Below the pieces are notes generated by a model. That model saw only the letters and a program-made list of their open reading frames with translations. It was not told the origin of the DNA and ran no database searches. DNA of 45,031 nucleotides from Verrucomicrobiota bacterium (lineage in GTDB: Bacteria; Verrucomicrobiota; Verrucomicrobiia; Opitutales; Opitutaceae), in assembly GCA_023426435.1 (NCBI GenBank), contig JAFAAS010000162.1:1-45031 (forward strand), read 5' to 3'. This document shows positions 16,703 to 24,799 of this stretch, piece by piece. The position numbers were made by a program, and so were the translations under genes. Position 1 is the stretch's first letter. Each line of letters starts with the position of its first letter.

Positions 16703-17875
16703 GTGACACCCTCCCGAGCCGCAACGCTCCTCCTTCCGATCATCTATCTCGGCTTCATCAGCCTCGGCCTGCCCGACGGCACGTTCGGCGTCGCCTGGCC
16801 GCAGCTGCACCGCTCGCTCAATCTGCCCATCGGTCTCGCCGGACCGCTGCTGCTCGTCATCACGCTCCTCGCCGCCTTCTCCGGTTTCTCCAGCGGCCGC
16901 GTCATGGCCCGCTTCAAAACGGGTCCCGTCGTCCTCGTCTCGTGCGTCCTCACCGGCTCCGCGCTCGTAGCCATCTCCTACGCGCCCAATCTTCTCTGGC
17001 TCGCCCTCGCCGCCCTTCCGCTCGGCCTCGGCGCCGGCTCCGTCGACGCCGGCCTCAACGGCTACGTCGCCCGCCACTACTCCGGCCGCCACATGAGCTG
17101 GCTCCACGGCTGCTGGGGCATCGGCGCCACCGGCGGTCCGCTCCTCATGGCGTATTACCTCGGCCGCTACGACGACGGCTGGCGCCACGGCTACTTCGGC
17201 CTCGGCTGCATCCAGCTTTCGCTCGCCGTGCTTTTCCTCGCCACCTTGCGCATGTGGTCCGCCGTCCCGGAACGCACCTTCGCCGACAACGCCGCCCATC
17301 TCACCGGTCCCATCCCCACCACACCCGCCAACTCTCCCGCCGGCTGGCTGTCCGCCGCCATCTTCACGATCTACGTCGGCGTCGAAACCACCGCCGGTCT
17401 CTGGGCCAGCTCCATCCTCGTCGTCGCCCGCGGCGTGCCCATCGACACCGCCGGCCGCTGCGCCGCCGCGTTCTACGCCGCCATCACCGTGGGCCGCCTC
17501 CTCAACGGTTTCGTCGTCGATCGTTTCGGCAACCGCCGCCTCGTCACGCTCGGCGCCGTCCTCGGCTTCATCGGCGCAACGCTTTTCGTCTTCGCCCCCA
17601 ACACCCCCGTCGCCGCTCTCGCCCTCGCTCTCTTCGGCCTCGGCTTCGCCCCCGTTTATCCGGGCCTCATGCACGAGGTTCCTCGCCGCTTCGAGCCCAA
17701 CTCCGTCCAAACCGTCATCGGCCGCCAATCCGGCGCCTCCTACATCGGCGCCGCCTTCCTCCCCGCCGCCGCCGGCTCGCTCGCCCAATTCTCCCTCGAA
17801 GCACTCTCCTGGCTCATCGCCGCCGGCGCCCTCCTCCTCCTCCTCGCGATCCAACGGCTCAACCGCCTGACCTGA
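16703..17875 (+). CDS. MFS sugar permease (fucose/glucose permease-like)
   Basis: A ~390-residue, 12-helix major facilitator. Characteristic positions are FISLGLPDGTFGVAWPQLH in helix 1, GLGAGSVDAGLNGYVARHYS in helix 4 and WLHGCWGIGATGGPLLM in helix 5. These are typical of the FHS/fucose-permease branch of the MFS. I chose the GTG at 16703 (VTPSRAATLLL), because the in-frame ATG at 16472 would add about 77 residues of proline-rich non-coding sequence. It lies immediately upstream of the rhamnulose-phosphate aldolase fusion and is co-directional with the BMC locus. Uptake of L-rhamnose or L-fucose is therefore the likely role, by context rather than by residues. Confidence 0.85.
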   Translation: MTPSRAATLLLPIIYLGFISLGLPDGTFGVAWPQLHRSLNLPIGLAGPLLLVITLLAAFSGFSSGRVMARFKTGPVVLVSCVLTGSALVAISYAPNLLWLALAALPLGLGAGSVDAGLNGYVARHYSGRHMSWLHGCWGIGATGGPLLMAYYLGRYDDGWRHGYFGLGCIQLSLAVLFLATLRMWSAVPERTFADNAAHLTGPIPTTPANSPAGWLSAAIFTIYVGVETTAGLWASSILVVARGVPIDTAGRCAAAFYAAITVGRLLNGFVVDRFGNRRLVTLGAVLGFIGATLFVFAPNTPVAALALALFGLGFAPVYPGLMHEVPRRFEPNSVQTVIGRQSGASYIGAAFLPAAAGSLAQFSLEALSWLIAAGALLLLLAIQRLNRLT

Positions 17876-17952
17876 TCGCCATCGCCACCCGCGCGCCCGA
17901 CGCGCCACCGCGAGGAATCGGGAAACTCCCCCACTCGCGGCCCACCTTTTTA

Positions 17953-17970
17953 TGATTGCTTCCAATCATA
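17953..17970. promoter_or_regulatory. Candidate DeoR-type operator before the fused aldolase
   Basis: A perfect inverted repeat ATGATTG-CTTC-CAATCAT, 84 bases upstream of the ATG at 18054. It overlaps TATGAT (17952-17957), a -10-like hexamer. The same 7-4-7 layout recurs before pduL. Confidence 0.6.
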
Positions 17971-17984
17971 TCGCCCGCGACGTT

Positions 17985-18053
17985 CCCCCCTCACTCCTTT
18001 CACTTTCACCCTCACTTTCCCTTTCACTCTCACTTTCACTTTCCCTTCCACCC
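17985..18053 (+). promoter_or_regulatory. Pyrimidine-rich leader of the fused aldolase gene
   Basis: About 65 bases almost without purine pairs, built of CACTTTC/CTTTCACTCT words, directly before the ATG at 18054. There is no Shine-Dalgarno. The leader should be unstructured and may favour SD-independent initiation; slippage-prone length variation is possible. Confidence 0.45.
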
Positions 18054-20246
18054 ATGCACACCTACCGCCACGTGAACTACCTCTGGGACGACGCCAAAGC
18101 CGCCTCCCTCGACCCCGTCGCCCGCCTCGTCTATCGCTCCAATCTCCTCGGCAGCGACCAGCGCATCACCAACACCGGCGGCGGCAACACGTCCTCCAAA
18201 ATCACCGAGAAAGACCCGCTCACCGGCCAGCCCACCGAGGTCCTCTGGGTCAAAGGCTCCGGCGGCGATCTCCGCACCAGCACGCGCGAAAACTTCTCCT
18301 CGCTCTACCAACAAAAACTCCTCGACCTCCAAAATCTCTACGCCGCCCGCACCGACAAGGGCCTCAAAGCCCCCGCCGAAGACGACATGGTCGGCATGTA
18401 TACGCACGCGACGTTCAACCTGAACCCGCGCGCCTCCTCCATCGACACGCCCCTCCACTCCTTCCTCCCGGGCAAACACGTCGATCACATGCACCCCAAC
18501 GCGATCATCGCGATCGCCGCGTCGAAAAACTGCGAGAAGCTCACGCGCGAAATCTTCGGCGGCGAAATGGCCTACGTCCCCTGGATGCGCCCCGGCTTCG
18601 AACTCGGCCTCGCGATGCAAAAAATCTCCCGCGAACAGCCCAACGTCCGCGCCATCATGATGGGCCAGCACGGCTTCATCTCCTGGGCCGACGACGACAA
18701 GCAGTGCTACACCGACACGCTTAACTTCATCGAAAAGGCCGCCACCTACATCGAAGAAAAATACGCCGCGAAGGGCGGCGACGCCGCCGCGTTCGGCGGA
18801 CAAAAATACCAGACCCTCGACGACACGAAACGCCGCTCCACCTTCGCCGCCATCCTCCCTTGGCTCCGCGGCCAGGTCTCCCAACAAAAGCGTTTCATCG
18901 GCACCATCCAGGACGACGCGAAGATCCTCCGCTTCGTTAACTCCAAAGACGCGGCCCGCCTCGCCGAGCTCGGCACGTCCTGCCCCGACCATTTCCTCCG
19001 CACCAAAATCAAGCCGCTCTACGTCGACTGGAACCCGCAGTCCGAAGACGTCGCCGCGCTGAAGAAAAAACTCGCCGACGGTCTCGTGTCCTACCGCGAG
19101 GACTACGCGAAATATTACAACAAGTGCCGCCACGCGAACTCCCCCGCGATGCGCGACCCGAATCCCACCGTGATCCTCATCCCGGGTCTCGGCATGATCG
19201 CCTGGGGCAAGGACAAATCCGAATCGCGCGTCACCGCCGAGTTCTACAACTGCGCCGTCGAGGTCATGCGCGGCGCCGAGGCGATCGACACCTACATCGC
19301 CCTCCCGCAGCAGGAAGCCTTCGACATCGAATACTGGCTCCTCGAGGAAGCGAAACTGAAGCGCATGCCCGCCGAGAAAGAACTCGCGCGCCAAATCGTC
19401 CTCGTCATCGGCGCCGGCTCCGGCATCGGCAAGGAAACCGCCCACCGCCTCGTCAAAGACGGCGCGCACATCGTCGCCGTCGACCTCAACGAAGCCGCAG
19501 CACAAGCCACCGCCAAAGAGATCACCGACAAATACGGCCTCGGCATCGGCGTCGCCGGCACCGGCCTCTCCAACTGCGGCCCCGCCCTCGGCCTCGCCGC
19601 CAACATCACCGACCGCGCCTCCATCCGCGCGATGCTCGACAACGTCGCCCTCGCCTACGGCGGCTTCGACTCCATCTGCGTCACCGCCGGCATCTTCGTC
19701 CCGAGCGACACCACCGGCCACATCCCCGACGACAAATGGGCGCTCACCTTCAACATCAACGTCACCGGCAGTTACCTCGTCGGCGACGAAGCCTCGAAAA
19801 CCTGGCGTGAACAAGGCCTGCGCGGAAACCTCGTCCTCACGACGTCCGCCAACGCCGTTGTATCCAAAAAAGGATCACTCGCCTACGACACGTCGAAGGC
19901 CGCCGCGAACCACCTCGTCCGCGAACTCGCCATCGAGCTCGCCCCGCTCGTCCGCGTCAACGGCGTCGCTCCCGCGACCGTCGTGCAAGGCTCCGCGATG
20001 TTCCCCCGCGACCGCGTCATCGGCTCCCTCGCAAAATACAACATCTCCTACAAGGACGACGAGGAAACCGATTCCCTCGTGCGCAAACTCGCCCAGTTCT
20101 ACGCCGACCGCACGCTCACCAAATCGCCGATCACCCCCGCCGACCAAGCCGAGGCCTACTTCCTGTTGGTCACCCAACGCCTCAGCAAAACCACCGGCCA
20201 AATCATCACCGTCGACGGCGGCCTCCACGAGGCCTTCCTGCGCTAA
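18054..20246 (+). CDS. rhaD: Bifunctional rhamnulose-1-phosphate aldolase / lactaldehyde dehydrogenase
   Basis: A 730-residue fusion. The N-terminal class II aldolase part has NTGGGNTSSK (40-49), zinc-ligand candidates His145/His147 in HVDHMHPN and a third His in MGQHGFISWADD. The C-terminal short-chain dehydrogenase part (from about 445) has VIGAGSGIGKE and Tyr611/Lys615 in YDTSKAAANHL. Family knowledge: such proteins (RhaEW type) cleave L-rhamnulose-1-phosphate to DHAP and L-lactaldehyde and oxidise the latter to L-lactate with NAD. The ATG at 18054 is chosen because the frame upstream is only a pyrimidine-rich leader. No encapsulation-like end is obvious, so it is probably cytosolic. It duplicates the aldolase activity encoded at 26981. 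Confidence 0.93.
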   Translation: MHTYRHVNYLWDDAKAASLDPVARLVYRSNLLGSDQRITNTGGGNTSSKITEKDPLTGQPTEVLWVKGSGGDLRTSTRENFSSLYQQKLLDLQNLYAARTDKGLKAPAEDDMVGMYTHATFNLNPRASSIDTPLHSFLPGKHVDHMHPNAIIAIAASKNCEKLTREIFGGEMAYVPWMRPGFELGLAMQKISREQPNVRAIMMGQHGFISWADDDKQCYTDTLNFIEKAATYIEEKYAAKGGDAAAFGGQKYQTLDDTKRRSTFAAILPWLRGQVSQQKRFIGTIQDDAKILRFVNSKDAARLAELGTSCPDHFLRTKIKPLYVDWNPQSEDVAALKKKLADGLVSYREDYAKYYNKCRHANSPAMRDPNPTVILIPGLGMIAWGKDKSESRVTAEFYNCAVEVMRGAEAIDTYIALPQQEAFDIEYWLLEEAKLKRMPAEKELARQIVLVIGAGSGIGKETAHRLVKDGAHIVAVDLNEAAAQATAKEITDKYGLGIGVAGTGLSNCGPALGLAANITDRASIRAMLDNVALAYGGFDSICVTAGIFVPSDTTGHIPDDKWALTFNINVTGSYLVGDEASKTWREQGLRGNLVLTTSANAVVSKKGSLAYDTSKAAANHLVRELAIELAPLVRVNGVAPATVVQGSAMFPRDRVIGSLAKYNISYKDDEETDSLVRKLAQFYADRTLTKSPITPADQAEAYFLLVTQRLSKTTGQIITVDGGLHEAFLR

Positions 20247-20258
20247 CGCGCAGAAAGG

Positions 20259-20361
20259 AAGCTCCAAGATCCAAGCTCCATAGAACCCCCAATCTCCAAA
20301 ACCCAACGCTCCCTTGATGTTTGATCATTGATCATTCTCTGGAGCTTGGATCTTGGAGCTT
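20259..20361. repeat. 22-bp perfect inverted repeat before the DeoR-type gene
   Basis: The arm at 20259-20280 (AAGCTCCAAGATCCAAGCTC plus CA) is exactly complementary to 20340-20361, with 59 bases between. The loop contains TGATCATTGATCAT (20322-20335), two tandem ATGATCA half-sites on the minus strand. It could be a terminator-like structure after the fused aldolase gene, a dispersed repeat, or part of autoregulation. Confidence 0.7.
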
Positions 20362-20376
20362 GGATCTTTTCTCCCC

Positions 20377-21159
20377 ATGCGCGTCCCCCAACACATCGTC
20401 GATCAACGCCGCGAAACCCTCCGGCGCTTGATCCGCACCGACGGCTTTCTGCCCATCGCGGAAATCTGCCGGCGCCTCGACGTGTCCGAAGCCACCGCGC
20501 GTCGCGATCTCGCAAGCATCGCCGCCAACGGCCACATCACCCGCACCCGCGGCGGCGCCCTCGCCGACTACAACTCCACCTTCGCCTCCCTCGGCGAACG
20601 CGCCCACCGCGCCCGCACCGCCAAATCCCGCATCGCCACCGCCGCGCTGAAAGAGGTGCCACGCAAAGGCACCGTCTTCCTCGACGCCGGCACCACCGTG
20701 CAAGCCATCGCGCGTCTCCTCGTCACCCGCCGCGCCATCCGCGAACTCACCGTCGTCACCAACAGCCTTCCAGTCGCCAGCGTCCTCGGCGGCACGCCCG
20801 GCATCGAACTCCACGTGCTCGGCGGCATGTTCCTCCACCGTCAGGCCATCCTCCTCAGCGCCAGCTCCGCCCGCGCACTCGCCGACTGGAAATTCGACGC
20901 CGCCTTCCTCAGCGGCGAAGGCATGGACGCCTCCGGCATCACCAACTCGCACGCCAACATCGCCGCCTTCCAACAGGCCGTGCTCGCGAATTCCGCCAAA
21001 ACTTTCTTCTGCCTCGACGCCACCAAGCTCGGCCGCGCCACCCCGCACCGCGTCACCGGCTGGGACGCCGCGTTCACGCTCATCACCGACGCCTCCGCCG
21101 CCGATCTCGCCAAAGCCGTCATCCCCCTCCCCCTCACCCGCTACCTCCCAGCGAAGTAG
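20377..21159 (+). CDS. DeoR-family transcriptional regulator
   Basis: A 260-residue repressor-type protein. The N-terminal winged HTH (about 8-62) has IAEICRRLDVSEATARRDL and ITRTRGGA. The C-terminal DeoR sensor domain (about 80-250) has the sugar-phosphate-binding patterns VFLDAGTTVQAIA, TVVTNSLPVASVL, FLSGEGMD and FFCLDATKLG. DeoR proteins normally sense phosphorylated sugars; rhamnulose-1-phosphate or fuculose-1-phosphate would fit. It lies between the fused aldolase gene and pduL. I chose the ATG at 20377, because upstream in-frame residues derive from the inverted repeat. Candidate operators (ATGATYG-N4-CRATCAT) stand at 17953 and 21242. Confidence 0.92.
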   Translation: MRVPQHIVDQRRETLRRLIRTDGFLPIAEICRRLDVSEATARRDLASIAANGHITRTRGGALADYNSTFASLGERAHRARTAKSRIATAALKEVPRKGTVFLDAGTTVQAIARLLVTRRAIRELTVVTNSLPVASVLGGTPGIELHVLGGMFLHRQAILLSASSARALADWKFDAAFLSGEGMDASGITNSHANIAAFQQAVLANSAKTFFCLDATKLGRATPHRVTGWDAAFTLITDASAADLAKAVIPLPLTRYLPAK

Positions 21160-21203
21160 CGGCGCCTCCCCGCCCCAGCTCTGCTAGACGCCCCGCCCGC
21201 GCA

Positions 21204-21225
21204 GGTTTCAGGTTTCAGGTTTCAG
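21204..21225 (+). repeat. Tandem GGTTTCA x3 upstream of pduL
   Basis: Three consecutive GGTTTCA units lie about 90-110 bases before the pduL start and just upstream of the candidate operator. Their role is unknown. Confidence 0.6.
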
Positions 21226-21241
21226 CGTCCGCCCTCCCGAT

Positions 21242-21259
21242 ATGATCGATCCCGATCAT
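21242..21259. promoter_or_regulatory. Candidate DeoR-type operator before the BMC operon
   Basis: A perfect inverted repeat ATGATCG-ATCC-CGATCAT, 53 bases upstream of the pduL ATG. It overlaps TATGAT (21241-21246) as a -10-like hexamer. The layout equals that of 17953-17970. Confidence 0.65.
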
Positions 21260-21312
21260 TTCGTGCGCAGCTTCCGACAAGATCCGCCGAGCCGGCCGCC
21301 CGCGGTTCTGCC

Positions 21313-22005
21313 ATGGTTGCAACCGCGATGTTGCCCGCGCCCGCCACCCCTCATCGTGCCGAAATCGAACACTCGGTGCGCCGCCTGCTCTACCAGCGGC
21401 TCGGCCGGCCGCTGCCCCGCTCCGTCCGCGCCCCGCGTCCGCTCGTCGTCAACGCCAGCGCGCGCCACTGCCACCTCACGCCCCAAGCCGTCGCCACCCT
21501 CTTCGGCCCCGGCTATCAACTGCGGCCCAAGAAATGGCTGTATCAGAATAACCAGTTCGCCGCCGAGGAGACCGTCACCCTCATCGGCCCGCGCAGCCGC
21601 GTCATCTCCAATCTCCGCATCCTCGGCCCGTGCCGTGACCTGAACCAGGTCGAACTCGCCCTCACCGACGCAATCTCCCTCGGCTTTCCCGTGCCGGTCC
21701 GTTCCTCCGGCGACATCGCCGGCACACCCGGTTGCATGCTCATGGGCACCGTCGGCTTCCTCGAGCTCCCGCAGGGCGTAATCCGCGCCGCCCCGCATGT
21801 GCACATGCACCCCGACGACGCCTCGTTCTACCGCGTGAAAGCCGGCGACTTCATCCGGCTTCGCGTCGGCGGTCCCTGCGCCGTCACCTTCGACCGCCTC
21901 CTCGTGCGCGTCTCGCCCGATTTCAAACTCGAGGTCCACATCGACACCGACGAGGCCAACGCCTGCGGCCTCGCCCCCGACACCCCGTGCGAGCTCCTCG
22001 CCTAA
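21313..22005 (+). CDS. pduL: PduL-type phosphotransacylase
   Basis: A 230-residue BMC-associated phosphate acyltransferase. It converts acyl-CoA (here probably lactoyl-CoA) to acyl-phosphate and recycles CoA inside the shell. The zinc-site motifs are His52/His54 in NASARHCHLT and His162/His164/His166 in APHVHMHPDD. An amphipathic N-terminal helix (RAEIEHSVRRLLYQRLG, about 15-31) looks like an encapsulation peptide. Alternative starts within the first six residues are possible. It is the first gene of the compact BMC run, 61 bases before the first BMC-H gene. Confidence 0.95.
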   Translation: MVATAMLPAPATPHRAEIEHSVRRLLYQRLGRPLPRSVRAPRPLVVNASARHCHLTPQAVATLFGPGYQLRPKKWLYQNNQFAAEETVTLIGPRSRVISNLRILGPCRDLNQVELALTDAISLGFPVPVRSSGDIAGTPGCMLMGTVGFLELPQGVIRAAPHVHMHPDDASFYRVKAGDFIRLRVGGPCAVTFDRLLVRVSPDFKLEVHIDTDEANACGLAPDTPCELLA

Positions 22006-22065
22006 CGACTTCTCCCGCTCTCTCAACCCTCACCTCTCAATCAGTTCAACCCAACCCCAGTCATC

Positions 22066-22338
22066 ATGAGTGAATCACTCGGCATGGTAGAAACGAAAGG
22101 CTACGCCGGCTCCGTCGAAGCCAGCGATGCCATGGTCAAAGCGGCGGGCGTCACGCTCGCGAAACCCGTCCAGATCGGCGGCGGTCTCGTCACCATCCTC
22201 GTCCGCGGCGACGTCGGCAGCGTCAAGGCCGCCGTCGAAGCCGGCGCCGAAGCCGCCAAACGCGTCGGCGAACTCGTCTGCGCCCACGTCATCGCCCGGC
22301 CCCACGCCGAGCTCCTCAAACACTTCAGCCTGAGCTGA
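22066..22338 (+). CDS. BMC-H shell protein 1
   Basis: A 90-residue single-domain BMC protein that forms hexameric tiles of the compartment facets. Typical features are LGMVETKGYAGSVEASDAMV at the N-terminus, the pore segment VQIGGGLV around residue 38, GDVGSVKAAVEAGAEAAKR and the C-terminal VIARPHAEL. The GGG pore loop suggests a small, flexible opening. There is no Shine-Dalgarno; the leader is A/C-rich. Confidence 0.96.
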   Translation: MSESLGMVETKGYAGSVEASDAMVKAAGVTLAKPVQIGGGLVTILVRGDVGSVKAAVEAGAEAAKRVGELVCAHVIARPHAELLKHFSLS

Positions 22339-22407
22339 ACCCGCGCCACCCCCTCACTTAAACTTAAACGGAAACTCCAACTCGCCGCCCCCGCGCGGCG
22401 CATCCCC

Positions 22408-22686
22408 ATGGCTAACGAAGCTCTCGGCATGATCGAAACCAAAGGCCTCTGCTCCCTGCTCGAGGCCGCCGACGCCGCCCTCAAGGCCGCCAGCGTCACG
22501 ATGACCGGCTACGAAACGATCGGATCCGGTCACGTCGCCGCCTTTTTCCGCGGCGACGTCGCCTCGCTCAAGGCCGCCGTCGACGCCGGCGCCGACGCCG
22601 CCAAACGCGTCGGCGAGGTCATCGCCGTCCAAGTCATCCCGCGCCCGCACGAGGACCTCGCCAATCTCGGCAAATGGCTCGCGTAA
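22408..22686 (+). CDS. BMC-H shell protein 2
   Basis: A 92-residue single-domain hexamer-forming shell protein. It has LGMIETKGLCSLLEAADAAL, the canonical pore motif ETIGSGHV around residue 37, GDVASLKAAVDAGADAAKR and VIPRPHEDL. It is a paralogue of the gene just upstream but with the more common IGSG pore. It probably co-assembles with the other BMC-H proteins. The leader lacks a Shine-Dalgarno. Confidence 0.96.
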   Translation: MANEALGMIETKGLCSLLEAADAALKAASVTMTGYETIGSGHVAAFFRGDVASLKAAVDAGADAAKRVGEVIAVQVIPRPHEDLANLGKWLA

Positions 22687-22767
22687 GCTAGACCCCGCCC
22701 GACGGGCGGGCGGCGCGCCCATCGCTCGCAGCCCGAATCCATTCCCCCCGTTCAACCTTCGCCCACT

Positions 22768-23976
22768 GTGCGCATCCTCGTCGCCAACCTCGGCTCCACG
22801 TCGTTCAAATACCGCCTGTTCTCCATCACCGGCGAGCAGGCGCAACCGATCGCCCGCGGCGGCAGCGAACGCGTCCAGGATTACGGCGCCGCCATCGATC
22901 GCGCGCTCGGCGAACTCGCCGACGCCAGCCACCTCCGCAGCGCCGCCGACCTCGACGCCGTCGCGTTCAAAACCGTCCTCGGCGGCGACCTCACCGGCTG
23001 CCGCCTCGCCGACGCCACCGTCGAACAAGCGCTCCGCGACAACGCCGACCTCGCACCCGCGCACAACCCCGCCTACGCCGACGGCCTCCGCCTCTTCCGC
23101 GAACGCCTCCCCGGCGTCCCCCAGGTCGCACTCTTCGAGACCGCGTTCTATCAATGGCTGCCCGACTACGCGCGGCGTTATGCCATTCCCGATTCGTGGC
23201 ACCGCGCCGGCATCCGCCGCCACGGCTTCCACGGCGCCAGCCATAAGTTCATCGCCGAGCGCTCCGCCGAACTGCTCGGCCGCCCCGATGTCGCCGACGT
23301 CGCCCGCCGCCTCTACCTCGACGGCCCGCGCATCATTCCGGGCGCGCCCGTGCGCATCATCTCCTGCCATCTCGGCGGCTCGAGTTCCGTCACGTCGATC
23401 GTCGACGGCGTCGCCGTCGACACCAGCATGGGCCTCAGCCCGCAATCCGGCCTGCCCCAAAGCAACCGCGTCGGCGATCTCGACTCCGCCGCCATCCCTT
23501 GTGCCATGCGCCGGCTCAACCTCTCCGCCGCCGAAGCCGAACAGCAGCTCGCCCACGCCGCCGGTCTCCTCGGTCTCTCCGGCGTGAGCGCCGATCTCCG
23601 CGACATCAAAGCCTCCGCCGATCACGGCAACGCCCGCGCCCAACTCGCCCTCGACACCTTTGTCCACAGCATCCGCCACTGGATCGGCGCGTTCTGGTTC
23701 GACCAGGGAGGCTGCGATGCCCTCGTGTTCACCGGCGGCATCGGCGAAAATCACGCGTGGCTCCGCGAAGCGGTCTGCGCCGGCCTCGGCGAACTCGGCC
23801 TCATTCTCGACCCCGAACGCAATCTCGCCCTGCCGCCCGAAAGCGATCTCGCCGCGCCCGACTCGCGCACCCGCGTCGTCGTCATCCCCGCCAACGAAGA
23901 ACTCGTCGTCGCCCGCGAAGCCGCCCGCCTCCTCGCGAGCAAAGCAGCCGCGGAAGCAGCTTCCCCTCCCGCCTGA
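22768..23976 (+). CDS. ackA: Acetate/propionate-kinase family acyl kinase
   Basis: A 402-residue ASKHA-fold kinase starting with GTG. It converts acyl-phosphate plus ADP to carboxylate plus ATP, and follows PduL in the pathway. Family motifs are ILVANLGSTSFKYRLF (residues 3-18), RRHGFHGASHKF, ISCHLGGSSSVTSIVDG, DTSMGLSPQSGLPQSNRVGD and FTGGIGENHAWLREAV. Compared with ordinary AckA the loop normally reading GTRSGD is SNRVGD and the glycine loop is GGSSS. It is therefore a divergent member that may prefer lactoyl-phosphate. Its position between shell genes is typical of PVM loci. The symbol indicates family, not proven substrate. Confidence 0.9.
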   Translation: MRILVANLGSTSFKYRLFSITGEQAQPIARGGSERVQDYGAAIDRALGELADASHLRSAADLDAVAFKTVLGGDLTGCRLADATVEQALRDNADLAPAHNPAYADGLRLFRERLPGVPQVALFETAFYQWLPDYARRYAIPDSWHRAGIRRHGFHGASHKFIAERSAELLGRPDVADVARRLYLDGPRIIPGAPVRIISCHLGGSSSVTSIVDGVAVDTSMGLSPQSGLPQSNRVGDLDSAAIPCAMRRLNLSAAEAEQQLAHAAGLLGLSGVSADLRDIKASADHGNARAQLALDTFVHSIRHWIGAFWFDQGGCDALVFTGGIGENHAWLREAVCAGLGELGLILDPERNLALPPESDLAAPDSRTRVVVIPANEELVVAREAARLLASKAAAEAASPPA

Positions 23977-24024
23977 TACGGCTCCCCCCATCTCCAAACC
24001 CCGAACTCAACTCCCAAAACCATC

Positions 24025-24318
24025 ATGGCACAATCCGCCCTCGGCCTCCTCGAAACCCGCGGTCTCACCGCTCTCGTCGCCGGCACCGACGCAATGCTCA
24101 AGTCCGCCAGCGTCACGCTCGTCTGCCCAATGAAACAGGTCGGCAACGCACTCGTCACCGCCATCGTCACCGGCGACGTCGCCGCCGTCAAAGCCGCCAC
24201 CGAAGCCGGCGCCGCCGCCGCGCGCACCTACGGCGAAGTCGTCAGCGTCCAGGTCATCCCGCGTCCTCACGACGACGTCGCCGCCATCCTCCCCAAATTC
24301 CCCGCCGTCAAAAAGTGA
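24025..24318 (+). CDS. BMC-H shell protein 3 with an atypical pore
   Basis: A 97-residue single-domain shell protein: ALGLLETRGLTALVAGTDAM, GDVAAVKAATEAGAAAARTY and VIPRPHDDVAAIL. The pore-loop region reads KQVGNALV instead of the usual xIGSG or xIGGG, so Asn-Ala would line the central pore. It has a short Lys-ending tail. It lies between the acyl kinase and the first BMC-P gene. Confidence 0.95.
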   Translation: MAQSALGLLETRGLTALVAGTDAMLKSASVTLVCPMKQVGNALVTAIVTGDVAAVKAATEAGAAAARTYGEVVSVQVIPRPHDDVAAILPKFPAVKK

Positions 24319-24421
24319 GGCCAACCGGGTCCTCGACCCGCCCTGACGTGCCGGGCGTCTCCTCGCGGGTTCACCGCGCCGGCACTTCACTCCGAACGCA
24401 TCACCTTCGACTCGCTCCACC

Positions 24422-24721
24422 ATGTTCCTCGCTCGCGTCATCGGCTCCGTGGTCTCGACCAAGAAGGACGACACCCTGCGCGGCCGAAAACTCCTCCTGC
24501 TTCGCCCGATGCTCGTCGACGAAGCCAACCCCGCGAAACTCCGCCCCGGCGCCAACACCATTGTCGCCGTCGACGCGCTCGGCGCCGGCGTCGACGACCT
24601 CGTCCTCTTCTGCCAGGGCAGCTCCGCGCGCCAGGCCGCCGGCATGAAATCGCTCCCGATCGACGCCGCCGTCGTCGGCCACGTCGACACCGTCGAAGTC
24701 CTCGGCCAGCGCGTGAGCTAG
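24422..24721 (+). CDS. BMC-P (EutN/CcmL-type) vertex protein 1
   Basis: A 99-residue pentamer-forming protein that caps the icosahedral vertices. It has the family pattern ARVIGSVVSTKKDDTLRGRK, LLLLRPM, NTIVAVDALGAGVDDLVLFC and QGSSAR. It is the most canonical of the three pentamer genes here. Confidence 0.95.
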   Translation: MFLARVIGSVVSTKKDDTLRGRKLLLLRPMLVDEANPAKLRPGANTIVAVDALGAGVDDLVLFCQGSSARQAAGMKSLPIDAAVVGHVDTVEVLGQRVS

Positions 24722-24799
24722 CCCACCGGGGCCGCAGCGGTCGGTCTCAGGACAACGCGACTCAAACTTAAAACCTTAACTTCCACCGCGCCTCGCGCC

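Noticed and set aside
18036..19814. 592-residue minus-strand frame opposite the fused aldolase gene
   Set aside because: Antisense shadow of a gene with clear catalytic motifs; low-complexity composition.
22354..23997. 547-residue minus-strand frame opposite the acyl kinase and BMC-H2
   Set aside because: Shadow; the plus-strand proteins match families over their whole length.
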